NCBI RefSeq assembly: GCF_029919115.1
Contig: NZ_CP123990.1
Location: forward strand, 3,224,001 to 3,288,000
Length of the DNA stretch: 64,000 bases
From: Variovorax paradoxus
GTDB taxonomy: Bacteria > Pseudomonadota > Gammaproteobacteria > Burkholderiales > Burkholderiaceae_C
Direction: 5' to 3'
The position numbers and the translations under genes are program-made. The notes beneath the pieces are model-generated. The model made no database searches. It had not been told where the DNA came from and was given only the letters and a program-made list of their open reading frames with translations. Numbering within the stretch: the first letter of the stretch is position 1; each line of letters begins with the position of its first letter. Below are positions 18,663-27,422 of this stretch, one piece after another.

Positions 18663-18822
18663 GGGGGCGTGTGGCGCATGAAGAGCGAGCTTAAGGGCCC
18701 TGGTTACGGAGCGAAAGATGGGAAAAACATCACAAAAATGGCTTGTATTTGATATCTAATCGTGTCCGCGTTGTCCATGTTAGTCCCGCTGATCCCGCAG
18801 CGGCCCATGCCCCGTGTTCAAA

Positions 18823-19926
18823 ATGCAGGCCTCCCCGAGCTGCGTCCGGAAGGCTTCCGGCGCTACTGATGCCCTTGGTGCCCCGCGCCGCTGCACGCGG
18901 TTCAGGCGAGCCGCCGCTGTTGTGGCGCGCCGCAGCGCCCTCGTGCTGACTCTGCTCGCCGGCCTGCCGCTGCTGGCGGTGGCCCAGCCTGCACTGCAGC
19001 CCGACGCCCCGGTGCGCTTCGGCATCCTGCCGCTCGGCGGTGCTTTCGAATCGCGCAGCGACTGGGACCCGTTGCTGGCCGAGCTGAGCCGGGCCATCGC
19101 CCGGCCGGTGAGCGTGCTTTCCGTCAACTCGTATGAAGCGCTGGAGCAGGCCATTCGCCGCGACGAGGTCGACATGGCCTTCCTGTCCGGAAAGATGGCG
19201 CTCGACGCCGTGACCCAGCGCCGCATGAAAGTGGTGGCCCAGGTGGTGCGGCACGACGGCCTCGCGGGATACCGCGCCTTGCTGCTCACCCGCAAGGCGC
19301 CGCCTTTCAACACCCGGAAGAGCCTGCTCGGCGAACCCGAGCGCTGGCGTCTTGCGCGCGGCGAGCGGCAGTCGGTGTCGGGCTTCATCGTGCCGCAGCT
19401 GCAGTTCTTCCTGCCCAATCACATCGCGATGGAAACCCGGTTCCTGAGCGAGATCGTCGGCACCCACCAGGCGACCGCCCTGGCCGTGGCAAATAACGAG
19501 GCCGATGTGGCCACCAACAACACGGCGGACTTCGAGCGCTTCAAGCAGCGCTTTCCGGCCGAGGCCCAGCGGCTGCAGGTGCTGTGGGAGTCCGAGCTCA
19601 TTCCGCATGCGCAGATCGTGGTGCGGCGCGAATATTCCTCCGAACTGCGCGGCCGCGTGCAAGCCTTTCTGGTCGGCTACGGGCGCGCCAAGGGGCCCAA
19701 GGGCGATGCGGAGCGCACAGTGCTCAAGTCGCTGCACGACCTTGCGGGGTTCGTGGCGGCGGACAACAGCTCGCTGCAACCGGCCGCCAAGCTCGCCTAT
19801 CAGCTGGCCAGGCAAAACGCCATGACCGCGCAATGGGTCAACGACGAGGCGCGGCAGGCGCGCCTGAAGCGCATCGAAAGCGGCTACGTGGAGCAGGCCA
19901 CCGTCCTCAGGGACCTGTCGCCCTGA
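18823..19926 (+). CDS. PhnD-like periplasmic binding protein, copy 1
   Basis: A 367-residue member of the phosphate/phosphite/phosphonate-type solute-binding family. A basic N-terminus and a hydrophobic segment (SALVLTLLAGLPLLAVAQ) form a signal peptide. The mature chain starts with VRFGILPLGGAFESR and has DEVDMAFLSGKMALDAV, ALLLTRKAPPF, GTHQATALAVANNEADVATNN and LIPHAQIVVRREY. This is the PhnD pattern of ligand-binding loops and 'next-to-stop' Asn/Thr motif. The start is uncertain: GTG at 18814 and ATG at 18823 are in frame and neither has a clear ribosome-binding site. A close paralogue begins one base after its stop. No permease or ATPase gene is adjacent; the divergent neighbour is a hybrid histidine kinase, so a sensing role is likely (inference). 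Confidence 0.85.
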   Translation: MQASPSCVRKASGATDALGAPRRCTRFRRAAAVVARRSALVLTLLAGLPLLAVAQPALQPDAPVRFGILPLGGAFESRSDWDPLLAELSRAIARPVSVLSVNSYEALEQAIRRDEVDMAFLSGKMALDAVTQRRMKVVAQVVRHDGLAGYRALLLTRKAPPFNTRKSLLGEPERWRLARGERQSVSGFIVPQLQFFLPNHIAMETRFLSEIVGTHQATALAVANNEADVATNNTADFERFKQRFPAEAQRLQVLWESELIPHAQIVVRREYSSELRGRVQAFLVGYGRAKGPKGDAERTVLKSLHDLAGFVAADNSSLQPAAKLAYQLARQNAMTAQWVNDEARQARLKRIESGYVEQATVLRDLSP

Positions 19927-19927
19927 C

Positions 19928-20986
19928 ATGCCTGCCCGGGAGCCTCCTCGCGCTGTCCGGTGGCTTGCCGCGGCATTGCTGCCCGTGCTTGTTGCCGCCG
20001 CCGCTTTGCTCGCGCCGAACAGCGCGGCCGCGGCCGAAAAAGCGGCCGTGCCCAGCCAGCCCGTGCGCTTCGGTGTGCTGCCGCTGGGGGGCGCGGTCGA
20101 GTCGCGTGCGTTGTGGATGCCCCTGCTGGCCGACATGAGCCAGGCCATCGGCATGCCGGTGACCGCTTATTCGGTGGCGTCGTATGAAGAACTCGACCGC
20201 GCCATCAAGCGCGATGAAGTCGACATGGCGTTCCTCTCGGCCAAGATCGCGCTCGAAGCAGTGATGCAGCGGCGCATGAAAGTGGTCGCGCAAATCGCGC
20301 GCCGGCCCGGCATGCCCACCCACCGCGCCGTGCTGCTCACCCGAAAGACCGGCGCACCCAACACGCTGGAAGCGGTGCTTGCCGAACCCGAGCGCTGGCG
20401 GCTCGCGCGTGGAGACAGCCGTTCGGTGACCGGTTTTCTCATGCCGCAGAGCCAGCTGTTCTTGCCGCGCAATATCCAGATGGAAACCCGCTTCCGCGGC
20501 GAGATCGTCGGCAACCACCAGGCCACCGCACTCGCGGTTGCGAACGGTGATGCCGACGTGGCTACCAACAACACCACCGACTTCGAGCGCTTCAGGGAGC
20601 AGTTTCCCGTCGAGGCTGCGCGGCTGCACGTGGTGTGGGAATCGGAGCCGCCGCCCGGCGCGCAGATGGTGGTGCGGCGCGACTACCCGCCGGCGTTCCA
20701 GGCCAAGCTGCAGGCTTTCCTCATCGGCTACGGCCAAGGCAAAGGCCCCCGCGCCGATGCCGAACGCGAAGTGCTCAAGACCCTGCGCGCGGCCTACGGC
20801 TATGCGCCGGCCGACGACAGTGCGCTGCTGCCCGAGGCCACGCTTGAGTATCAGTTGGGCAAGCAGAACGCGATGGCGGCTGCGTGGGTGAACGATGCGG
20901 CGCGCGAGCAGCGGCTGCGGCGGATCGAGCAGGCTTACAAGGAGCAGGTTGAGACATTGCGGGCGGCGTCTGCGGCCGCGCGTTGA
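19928..20986 (+). CDS. PhnD-like periplasmic binding protein, copy 2 (tandem paralogue)
   Basis: A 352-residue paralogue of the preceding gene, starting one base after its stop. The signal peptide ends near AAAAEKAAV. The two proteins align end to end: VRFGVLPLGGAVESR, DEVDMAFLSAKIALEAV, AVLLTRKTGAP, GNHQATALAVANGDADVATNN and the C-terminal LGKQNAMAAAWVNDAAREQR. Conservation is strongest in the ligand-facing motifs, and differences cluster in the N-terminal and surface regions, as expected of an old tandem duplication with diverged partners or ligand range. As with copy 1, there is no transporter gene nearby, and the divergent kinase is the obvious candidate partner. Confidence 0.85.
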   Translation: MPAREPPRAVRWLAAALLPVLVAAAALLAPNSAAAAEKAAVPSQPVRFGVLPLGGAVESRALWMPLLADMSQAIGMPVTAYSVASYEELDRAIKRDEVDMAFLSAKIALEAVMQRRMKVVAQIARRPGMPTHRAVLLTRKTGAPNTLEAVLAEPERWRLARGDSRSVTGFLMPQSQLFLPRNIQMETRFRGEIVGNHQATALAVANGDADVATNNTTDFERFREQFPVEAARLHVVWESEPPPGAQMVVRRDYPPAFQAKLQAFLIGYGQGKGPRADAEREVLKTLRAAYGYAPADDSALLPEATLEYQLGKQNAMAAAWVNDAAREQRLRRIEQAYKEQVETLRAASAAAR

Positions 20987-21004
20987 GCACCGCGCCGCGG
21001 GCTG

Positions 21005-21058
21005 CCGCCTAGGCCCTTCGCCGTAGCTCCAAATCCCCCCGCCTAGGCCGTTAGGCGG
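21005..21058. promoter_or_regulatory. repeated GCCTAGGC palindromes upstream of tssK
   Basis: The decamer CCGCCTAGGC occurs at 21005-21014 and again at 21039-21048, so the palindrome GCCTAGGC is present twice with starts 34 bases apart. The second copy is also the left side of a stem-loop (CCGCCTA 21039-21045 pairing with TAGGCGG 21052-21058). There is no T-run, so a terminator is less likely than a protein-binding site. The pair lies 73-126 bases before the tssK start. Spacing of 34 bases is close to three helical turns, which would suit a dimeric regulator, but no regulator is known to me for this motif. Confidence 0.35.
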
Positions 21059-21130
21059 ATTTGCCGCCGGCCTTGCGCGCCGGAAACTCCGTGCTTCTTT
21101 CGGGCAGCCCTTGCCTTTGACGGAGTGCGG

Positions 21131-22462
21131 ATGAGTTGGCGAACAAAAGTGGTCTGGAGCGAGGGGATGCTGCTGCAGCCCCAGCACCTGCAGCAGAGCG
21201 AGCGTCATGGCGACCATGCGCGGCATGTGCTTTTGCGCTCGACCACGCCGTATGCCTGGGGTTTCGCGGAGATCGAGATCGACCAGGCGGCGCTCACGCT
21301 GGGCAAGCTCGCGCTGGTGCGCGCTGTAGGCATCTTTGGCGACGGCACGGTGTTCGACATGCCGGCGGTCGATCCGCTGCCCGAACCCATCGACATTCCG
21401 CCCACCATGCGCGACGAGGCCGTGATGCTTGCGCTGCCGCTGCGCCGCGCCGGTGCCCGCGAAGCCGACGCCGAAGAATACGAAGAGCTGGTGCGCCACC
21501 GCGTGCTCGAGTCCGAGGTGCCCGACTCCAACACCGCCGGCGAGCGCACGGCCATGCTGCAACTGGGCCAGCTTCATACCCGCCTGATGCGCGCCAGCGA
21601 AGCGACCGATGCCTGGACGACGCTGGGCGTGGCGCGCGTGGTCGAACGCCGTGTAGATAACCAGGTGCAGCTCGACCGCGCCATGCTTCCGCCGCTGCTC
21701 GACGTGGCGGGCCATGCCGTGATCCGCTCCTGGCTCGACGAACTGCTGGGCCTCTTGCGCCAGCGCGGCGAGGCGCTGGCCGGCCGCATGACGCAAGGCG
21801 GAACGGGCGGCGTGGCCGAGATCGCGGACTTCATGCTGCTGCAGACGGTCAACCGCAACGAGGCCGTGTTCGCGCACCTGGCCAAGAGCGCCATGCTGCA
21901 CCCGCTGCATTTCTTCGAGCATGCCCTCGGGCTGGCGGGCGATCTTGCAAGCTTTCGCGATTCACGCCGCGTCACGCACTTCGGACCCTACATCCACGAC
22001 GACCTGGCGATGAGCTTCCGCCCGGTGATGGACGACCTGCGCCGCAGCCTCTCGATGGTGCTGGAGCAGTCGGCCATCCGCATCGAACTGCACGACCGCA
22101 AGCACGGCGTGCGCGTGGCGGTGGTCACCGATGTAGAACTGCAGCGCAAGGCGACTTTCGTGCTTGCAGTGAACGCCAACATGCCGAGCGAGGCGCTGCG
22201 CGCGCGCTTTCCCACGCAGGTCAAGATCGGCCCGGTCGAGCGCATTCGCGACCTGGTGAATCTGGCGCTGCCGGGCGTCACGCTCACGCCGATGCCGGTG
22301 GCCCCGCGCCAGATTCCCTTTCATACCGGCGCCAACTATTTCGAGCTCGAAACGCGCAACAGCGACCTGTGGCGCCAGCTGGAGCAATCGGGCGGCATCG
22401 CAATGCACATCGCGGGCGACTTTCCCGGCCTCGACCTCGCGTTCTGGGCCATTCGTTCCTAG
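21131..22462 (+). CDS. tssK: type VI secretion system baseplate protein TssK
   Basis: A 443-residue baseplate subunit that links the T6SS baseplate to the membrane complex. The N-terminus WRTKVVWSEGMLLQPQHLQQ is the family signature, followed by the shell and shoulder domains (RRVTHFGPYIHDDLAMSF) and a C-terminal head that contacts TssL/TssM (FHTGANYFELE ... DLAFWAIRS). I chose the ATG at 21131 because GGAG ends five bases upstream; a GTG six bases earlier is in frame. It is the first gene of a compact T6SS block with TssL, TssM and TagF. The sheath, tube, spike and ClpV genes are not in the window, nor is the outer-membrane lipoprotein TssJ. Confidence 0.96.
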   Translation: MSWRTKVVWSEGMLLQPQHLQQSERHGDHARHVLLRSTTPYAWGFAEIEIDQAALTLGKLALVRAVGIFGDGTVFDMPAVDPLPEPIDIPPTMRDEAVMLALPLRRAGAREADAEEYEELVRHRVLESEVPDSNTAGERTAMLQLGQLHTRLMRASEATDAWTTLGVARVVERRVDNQVQLDRAMLPPLLDVAGHAVIRSWLDELLGLLRQRGEALAGRMTQGGTGGVAEIADFMLLQTVNRNEAVFAHLAKSAMLHPLHFFEHALGLAGDLASFRDSRRVTHFGPYIHDDLAMSFRPVMDDLRRSLSMVLEQSAIRIELHDRKHGVRVAVVTDVELQRKATFVLAVNANMPSEALRARFPTQVKIGPVERIRDLVNLALPGVTLTPMPVAPRQIPFHTGANYFELETRNSDLWRQLEQSGGIAMHIAGDFPGLDLAFWAIRS

Positions 22463-22494
22463 CCCCATCGGGCCGACGGAAACGGAACACCATC

Positions 22495-23826
22495 ATGACC
22501 ACACCAGACCCCTTCGCCGCTTTCGAGTCGGAGCGCACGGTCATCAAGCCCAAGCCGCGCACGCCGGCCGGCACGCCGCCGCCGCCCGCCGCGGCACCTG
22601 CGCCGTTCTTCGGCGGTGCCGATCCGACGCCTGCTGCCGAAGTCGGCGAGATCGGCCTGCTCAATCCGCTGGTATCGGCCGCGGGCAAGCTGCTGGTGCT
22701 GATCGGCAAGCTTCGCAATCTTGCGCAGCCGCCCAACGTGCCGGCCCTGCGCGCCTCCACCGCTGAAGCGGTGAACCAGTTCGACGCCACCGCGCGCCGC
22801 GCCGGTGTAAGCAACGAATCGGTTCTGGCTGCGCGTTATGTGCTGTGCACGGCGCTCGACGAAGCCGTGGCCAACACGCCCTGGGGCGTGCAGGCCGGGT
22901 GGAACAAGCAGAGCCTGCTGGTGCAGTTCCACAACGAGACCTGGGGCGGCGAAAAAGTGTTCCAGCTGCTCGCCAAGCTCGCGCAGGACGTGCCCACGCA
23001 CCGCCAGCTGCTGGAGCTGATCTACAGCGTGCTCGCACTCGGTTTCGAAGGCCGCTACCGCGTGGTCGACAACGGCCGCGCGCAGCTCGATTCGGTGCGC
23101 CAGCGCCTGGCAGACCTCATCGCCAAGGACCGCCCGCCGGTCGAGGCCGAGCTTTCTCCGCACTGGCGCGGCCAGGGCGCGGGCACCGTGCGGCTGCGCG
23201 AATCACTGCCGCTGTGGGTGTTTGCAGCGGGCTTTGCCTTGCTGCTTGCGCTGGCATGGTTTGGCCTGCGGCTCACGCTCAACTACCGCTCCGACACCAC
23301 CTATGCCGCGGTGTCGGGCCTGCGCGTGCCCAACATACAGATTGCGCCGCCCGCCGCGCCGGCCAAGACGCCGCGGCTCGCGCGCTTTCTGGAGCCCGAG
23401 ATCAAGCAGGGCCTGGTCACCGTGACCGACGAGGCCGACCGAAGCGTGGTGCGCCTGCGCGGCGACTCGTTCTTCGGCTCCGGCAGCGCCGAGCCCATGG
23501 CCGCATCGCTGCCGGTGCTGCGCCGCATCGGCCAGGCGCTTGCCGAGGTGAAAGGCGAGGTGCTGATCACCGGCCACTCCGACAACCAGCCGATCCGCTC
23601 GCTGCGCTATCCGTCCAACTGGCACCTGTCGGCCGCGCGCGCCGATGCGGTGAAGGGCGCGCTCACCACGCTGGTGGAGCCGGCGCGCATGCGCTCCGAC
23701 GGCAAGGCCGACGCCGAGCCCGTGGCCGCCAACGACACACCCGCAAACCGCGCGCGCAACCGGCGTGTCGACATCGTGCTGTTGTCCGAGCCCGACCGGG
23801 TGGCTTCGGCGGGAGTGACGAAATGA
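22495..23826 (+). CDS. tssL: type VI secretion protein TssL with OmpA-like domain
   Basis: A 443-residue inner-membrane subunit. The cytoplasmic DotU-like helical domain occupies about 55-230 (LVSAAGKLLVLIGKLRN, ALDEAVANTPWG, SLLVQFHNETWGGEK), after a Pro/Ala-rich N-terminus. A single transmembrane helix lies at about 241-263. The C-terminal periplasmic domain (about 300-435) is OmpA-like, with LRGDSFFGSGSAE, ITGHSDNQPIRS and NRARNRRVDIVL, the peptidoglycan-binding pattern. This is the evolved form of TssL that anchors the complex to the cell wall directly; shorter TssL proteins need a separate TagL. The ATG at 22495 follows a purine-rich stretch, and the stop overlaps the tssM start. Confidence 0.95.
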   Translation: MTTPDPFAAFESERTVIKPKPRTPAGTPPPPAAAPAPFFGGADPTPAAEVGEIGLLNPLVSAAGKLLVLIGKLRNLAQPPNVPALRASTAEAVNQFDATARRAGVSNESVLAARYVLCTALDEAVANTPWGVQAGWNKQSLLVQFHNETWGGEKVFQLLAKLAQDVPTHRQLLELIYSVLALGFEGRYRVVDNGRAQLDSVRQRLADLIAKDRPPVEAELSPHWRGQGAGTVRLRESLPLWVFAAGFALLLALAWFGLRLTLNYRSDTTYAAVSGLRVPNIQIAPPAAPAKTPRLARFLEPEIKQGLVTVTDEADRSVVRLRGDSFFGSGSAEPMAASLPVLRRIGQALAEVKGEVLITGHSDNQPIRSLRYPSNWHLSAARADAVKGALTTLVEPARMRSDGKADAEPVAANDTPANRARNRRVDIVLLSEPDRVASAGVTK

Positions 23827-26800
23827 TCAAGAAAATCTTCGGCTTCCTGTTCAGCCCGCTGCTGCTGACCATCCTCGCGCTGGTCATCGTCTCGCTGCTG
23901 ATCTGGTGGATCGGCCCCCTGGTGAAGATCGGCGCATGGGCGCCGCTCGAAAGCGAACTTGTGCGGGCGCTGCTGATCGGCGCCATCGTGCTCATCGTGG
24001 TGCTGCGCGCGATCTACCGCCGCTGGCGCGCGCGCCGTGCGAGCCAGCACCTGACAGACGGCCTGATGAAGGCGCCGGCCGCGAAGACGGACGCGCCGGT
24101 CAACGGCGAACAGAAGATCCTCGATACGCGCTTCAGCGAAGCCGTGGCCACGCTCAAGCAGATGCGTCTGCACGCCGCGGGCAAGAAGCCCGGCTGGCGC
24201 GACTGGCTCTCCATCTCCGGCGGCAGCTATCTGTACGACCTGCCGTGGTACGTGTTCATCGGCGCGCCCGGCGCGGGCAAGACCACGGCGCTGGTCAACT
24301 CCGGCCTTTCGTTCCCGCTGGCCGAGAAGTTCGGCCCCGGCGCCATCCGCGGCGTGGGCGGCACGCGCAACTGCGACTGGTGGTTCACCGACGAAGCCGT
24401 GCTCATCGACACCGCCGGCCGCTACACCACGCAAGACAGCCACCAGTCGGAAGACAAGAGCGCATGGGAAGGCTTTTTGGGCCTGCTCAAGAAGGCGCGC
24501 CCGCGCCGGCCGCTCAACGGCGTGTTCCTCACGGTGAGCGTGGCCGACCTGCTGAGCCAGGGCCCCGAGCAGCGCACGCAGCTGGCCGCTTCCATTCGCG
24601 CGCGGCTGCTCGAGCTGGATGCGAAGCTCACCACGCGGCTGCCGGTGTACGTGCTCGTCACCAAGAGCGACTTGCTCTACGGCTTTACCGACTACTTCGA
24701 CGACCTTGGCAAAGAGCAGCGCGCGCAGGTGTTCGGCTTTACGCTGCCGGCCGACGAGAATGTGCAAGCCGACGAGAAGGGCCTTTCCACCGCCTTCAAC
24801 CGCGAGTTCGCGCTGCTGCACAACCGCGTCAACGACGGACTCATTGCGCGCATGCAGCGCGAGACCGATGGCACGCGGCGCGCGGCGATCTTTGGCTTTC
24901 CGGCGCAGTTCGGCTCCATCGGCTCGATGCTGTCCGACCTGCTCGACCAGGTGTTCACCGGCTCGCGCTTTGCGCAGCCGCCGTGGGTGCGCGGCGTCTA
25001 TTTCACCAGCGGCACGCAAGAGGGCAGCCCAATCGACCGCGTGATGGGCAGCCTTGCCCGCAGCTTCGGCCTGGAGCGCGCCATGCTCGCGCCGCAGAAG
25101 TCGAGTGGCCGCAGCTACTTTCTCACCGCGCTGCTGCGCGAGGTGGTGTTTCCGGAACAGCGCCTGGCCGGTGCCAACGTGAAGCTGGAGCGCCGGCGCC
25201 ATGCGCTGCGCATGGCCGGCGTGGCGGCCATGACGCTGGTCACGCTCGCACTGCTGGCCGGCTGGGGCTACAGCACGCTGCAGAACGTCAACTACCTGAA
25301 GTCGGTCGAGGCGCGTGTAGAGCCCGCACGCCAGACCCTTGCGGCGCTGCCCTCGCGTGTGCAGAACCTGGTCGAGGTCGCGCCCGTGCTGCAGGGCCTG
25401 CGCGACATCTGGAAGACGCCCGACAACCGCCAGGGCGACGAGCCGCTGTCGATGACGCTCGGCCTCTACCAGGGCGACAAGCTCGACGCGGCCGCCATGC
25501 TCACGCACCAGCGCGCTCTCAACGACGCCTTCTTGCCGCAGATTGCCAAGCGCATCGAGGACCAGCTGCGAACCGCGCAGAAGGACAACCTCGAGTACAC
25601 GTACGAGGCGCTCAAGAGCTACCTCATGCTCTACCAGCCCGAGCACTTCGATGCCGAGGCGCTCAAGGCGTGGATCACGCTCGACTGGGCGCGCAGCCTG
25701 GACCGCGGCATTCCCGAAGACCAGCGCCAGGCGCTCGAAGACCAGCTCGACGTGCTCATTGCCCAGGGCCCGCCGCGCTCGCCGCTCAAGATGGACGAGA
25801 ACCTGGTGCGCAGCGTGCGCGCCGTGCTGGCGAGCTATCCGCTGGAGCAACGCGTGTTCAGCCGCCTCAAGCGCCAGCGCGCCACCAAGGACATTCCGGC
25901 ATTCAGCATCGCCACCGCCGCGGGCCCTTCCGCGCCGCTGGTGTTCGAGCGCATCAGCGGCAAGCCGCTGACCGAAGGCGTGCCGGGCATGTTCACCTAC
26001 GACGGCTATCACAAGCGCTTTCAGAACGAGGTGACGGTGCTCACCGGCCTGCTTGCGCAGGAAGACCCATGGGTGCTGGGGCAAGACCGCAGCGCCACCG
26101 ACCGCATGCGCGACGTGGCCGCGCTCGGCGCGCTGACCGACCGCGTGCGTCGGCTCTACCTGGCGGAATACGTCAAGGTGTGGGAGACGCTCTTGGCCGA
26201 CGTGCGGCTGATTCGCGCCACCGGGCTCGAGAAGAACATCGAGGCCGCGCGCATTCTTTCGGGCGTGGGCTCGCCGCTTGCCAACTTCTTGCGCGCAGTG
26301 GTGAAGGAAACCACGCTCATTCCCGCCGACCAGCCCAAGGATGTGGTGAGCAAGGCGACCGCCACCGTCGCCAGCACGCGCAAGGGCCTCGAAGACTTGT
26401 TCGGCGGCGATCCGAACAAGGCAGTCGCCAGCGGCAAGCGCATCGAGAGCATCGTGGACGACCGCTTCGAGGCGCTGCGCCGCCTGGTCACGCCGGTTGC
26501 ACCCAACCAGCCCGCGCCCATCGACGACGCGCTCAAGCTGTTCAATGAGGTGTACGTGTACCTCAACGCGGTAGACACGGCCGTGAAGGGCCGCACCTCG
26601 CCGCCGCCCGGCGACGTGGCCGGCAAGCTCAAGTCGGACGCCGGCCGGCTGCCAGAGCCCGTGCGCACCATGGTCGAGAACCTGAGCCAGTCGGGCGCGG
26701 CGCAGGCCCAGGTGGCCGAGCGCGGCAACCTGAGCCAGGATCTGCGCCCCGTGACCGAGTTCTGCAACCGCGCCATTGCAGGCCGCTACCCCTTTGTGGG

Positions 26801-27422
26801 GAACAGCAAGCGCGACGTGCTGCCCGAAGACTTCGGCCAGATGTTCGGTGCCGGCGGATTGATGGACGACTTCTTCCAGAAACGCCTGGCCGCATTGGTC
26901 GACACCAGCACCAAGCCGTGGCGCTACAAGCCCGTGGCCGAGCGCGGCGCCGTTACCACGCAGGCGCTGGCGCAGTTCGAGCGTGCCGCGCGCATCAAGG
27001 ACATCTTCTTCCGCGGCGGCGGCCGAGGCCCGTCGATGCGGCTGGACTTCAAGCCGGTGGAGATGGATGCCGGCATTACGCAGTTCATTCTCGACGTGGA
27101 CGGCCAGCTCGTGAAATACGCGCACGGCCCCGTGGTGCCCATGGCCGTGCAATGGCCGGGCCCCAAGGGCAGCAACCAGGTGCGCATCCAGGTGAGCCCG
27201 CCTTCGACCACCGGCAGCTCCGGCTCCGCAGTCGATGGGCCGTGGGCGCTGTTCCGCGCGCTCGACGACGGCCAGCTGGAAGCCGGCGATGCGCCTGAAA
27301 AATTCTTCATCACCTTCCAGGTCGGCCCGCGCAAGACGCGCTTCGAGGTCACGACCAACAGCGTGCAGCATCCGATCCGCTTGAAGGAACTGCGCGAGTT
27401 CTCCTGTCCGGAGGGGTTGTGA
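23823..27422 (+). CDS. tssM: type VI secretion membrane subunit TssM (IcmF)
   Basis: A 1199-residue inner-membrane protein of the T6SS membrane complex. Two N-terminal helices (about 8-30 and 42-60) are followed by a cytoplasmic NTPase-like domain with a Walker A motif GAPGAGKT (147-154) and FLTVSVADLL. A third transmembrane helix is at about 455-475 (MAGVAAMTLVTLALLAGWGY). A large periplasmic part with IcmF-related segments ends in a C-terminal beta domain (MRLDFKPVEMD ... TRFEVTTNSVQHPI). The intact Walker A is worth noting because some TssM proteins lack it. Its ATG overlaps the tssL stop, and its stop overlaps the tagF GTG start. Without TssJ in the cluster, its outer-membrane partner must be encoded elsewhere or be missing. 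Confidence 0.96.
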   Translation: MIKKIFGFLFSPLLLTILALVIVSLLIWWIGPLVKIGAWAPLESELVRALLIGAIVLIVVLRAIYRRWRARRASQHLTDGLMKAPAAKTDAPVNGEQKILDTRFSEAVATLKQMRLHAAGKKPGWRDWLSISGGSYLYDLPWYVFIGAPGAGKTTALVNSGLSFPLAEKFGPGAIRGVGGTRNCDWWFTDEAVLIDTAGRYTTQDSHQSEDKSAWEGFLGLLKKARPRRPLNGVFLTVSVADLLSQGPEQRTQLAASIRARLLELDAKLTTRLPVYVLVTKSDLLYGFTDYFDDLGKEQRAQVFGFTLPADENVQADEKGLSTAFNREFALLHNRVNDGLIARMQRETDGTRRAAIFGFPAQFGSIGSMLSDLLDQVFTGSRFAQPPWVRGVYFTSGTQEGSPIDRVMGSLARSFGLERAMLAPQKSSGRSYFLTALLREVVFPEQRLAGANVKLERRRHALRMAGVAAMTLVTLALLAGWGYSTLQNVNYLKSVEARVEPARQTLAALPSRVQNLVEVAPVLQGLRDIWKTPDNRQGDEPLSMTLGLYQGDKLDAAAMLTHQRALNDAFLPQIAKRIEDQLRTAQKDNLEYTYEALKSYLMLYQPEHFDAEALKAWITLDWARSLDRGIPEDQRQALEDQLDVLIAQGPPRSPLKMDENLVRSVRAVLASYPLEQRVFSRLKRQRATKDIPAFSIATAAGPSAPLVFERISGKPLTEGVPGMFTYDGYHKRFQNEVTVLTGLLAQEDPWVLGQDRSATDRMRDVAALGALTDRVRRLYLAEYVKVWETLLADVRLIRATGLEKNIEAARILSGVGSPLANFLRAVVKETTLIPADQPKDVVSKATATVASTRKGLEDLFGGDPNKAVASGKRIESIVDDRFEALRRLVTPVAPNQPAPIDDALKLFNEVYVYLNAVDTAVKGRTSPPPGDVAGKLKSDAGRLPEPVRTMVENLSQSGAAQAQVAERGNLSQDLRPVTEFCNRAIAGRYPFVGNSKRDVLPEDFGQMFGAGGLMDDFFQKRLAALVDTSTKPWRYKPVAERGAVTTQALAQFERAARIKDIFFRGGGRGPSMRLDFKPVEMDAGITQFILDVDGQLVKYAHGPVVPMAVQWPGPKGSNQVRIQVSPPSTTGSSGSAVDGPWALFRALDDGQLEAGDAPEKFFITFQVGPRKTRFEVTTNSVQHPIRLKELREFSCPEGL

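Noticed and set aside
23607..27371. A 1254-codon open frame on the minus strand opposite tssL/tssM
   Set aside because: It mirrors codon positions of high-GC tssM, has no family motifs and no ribosome-binding site. The plus-strand proteins are clear.
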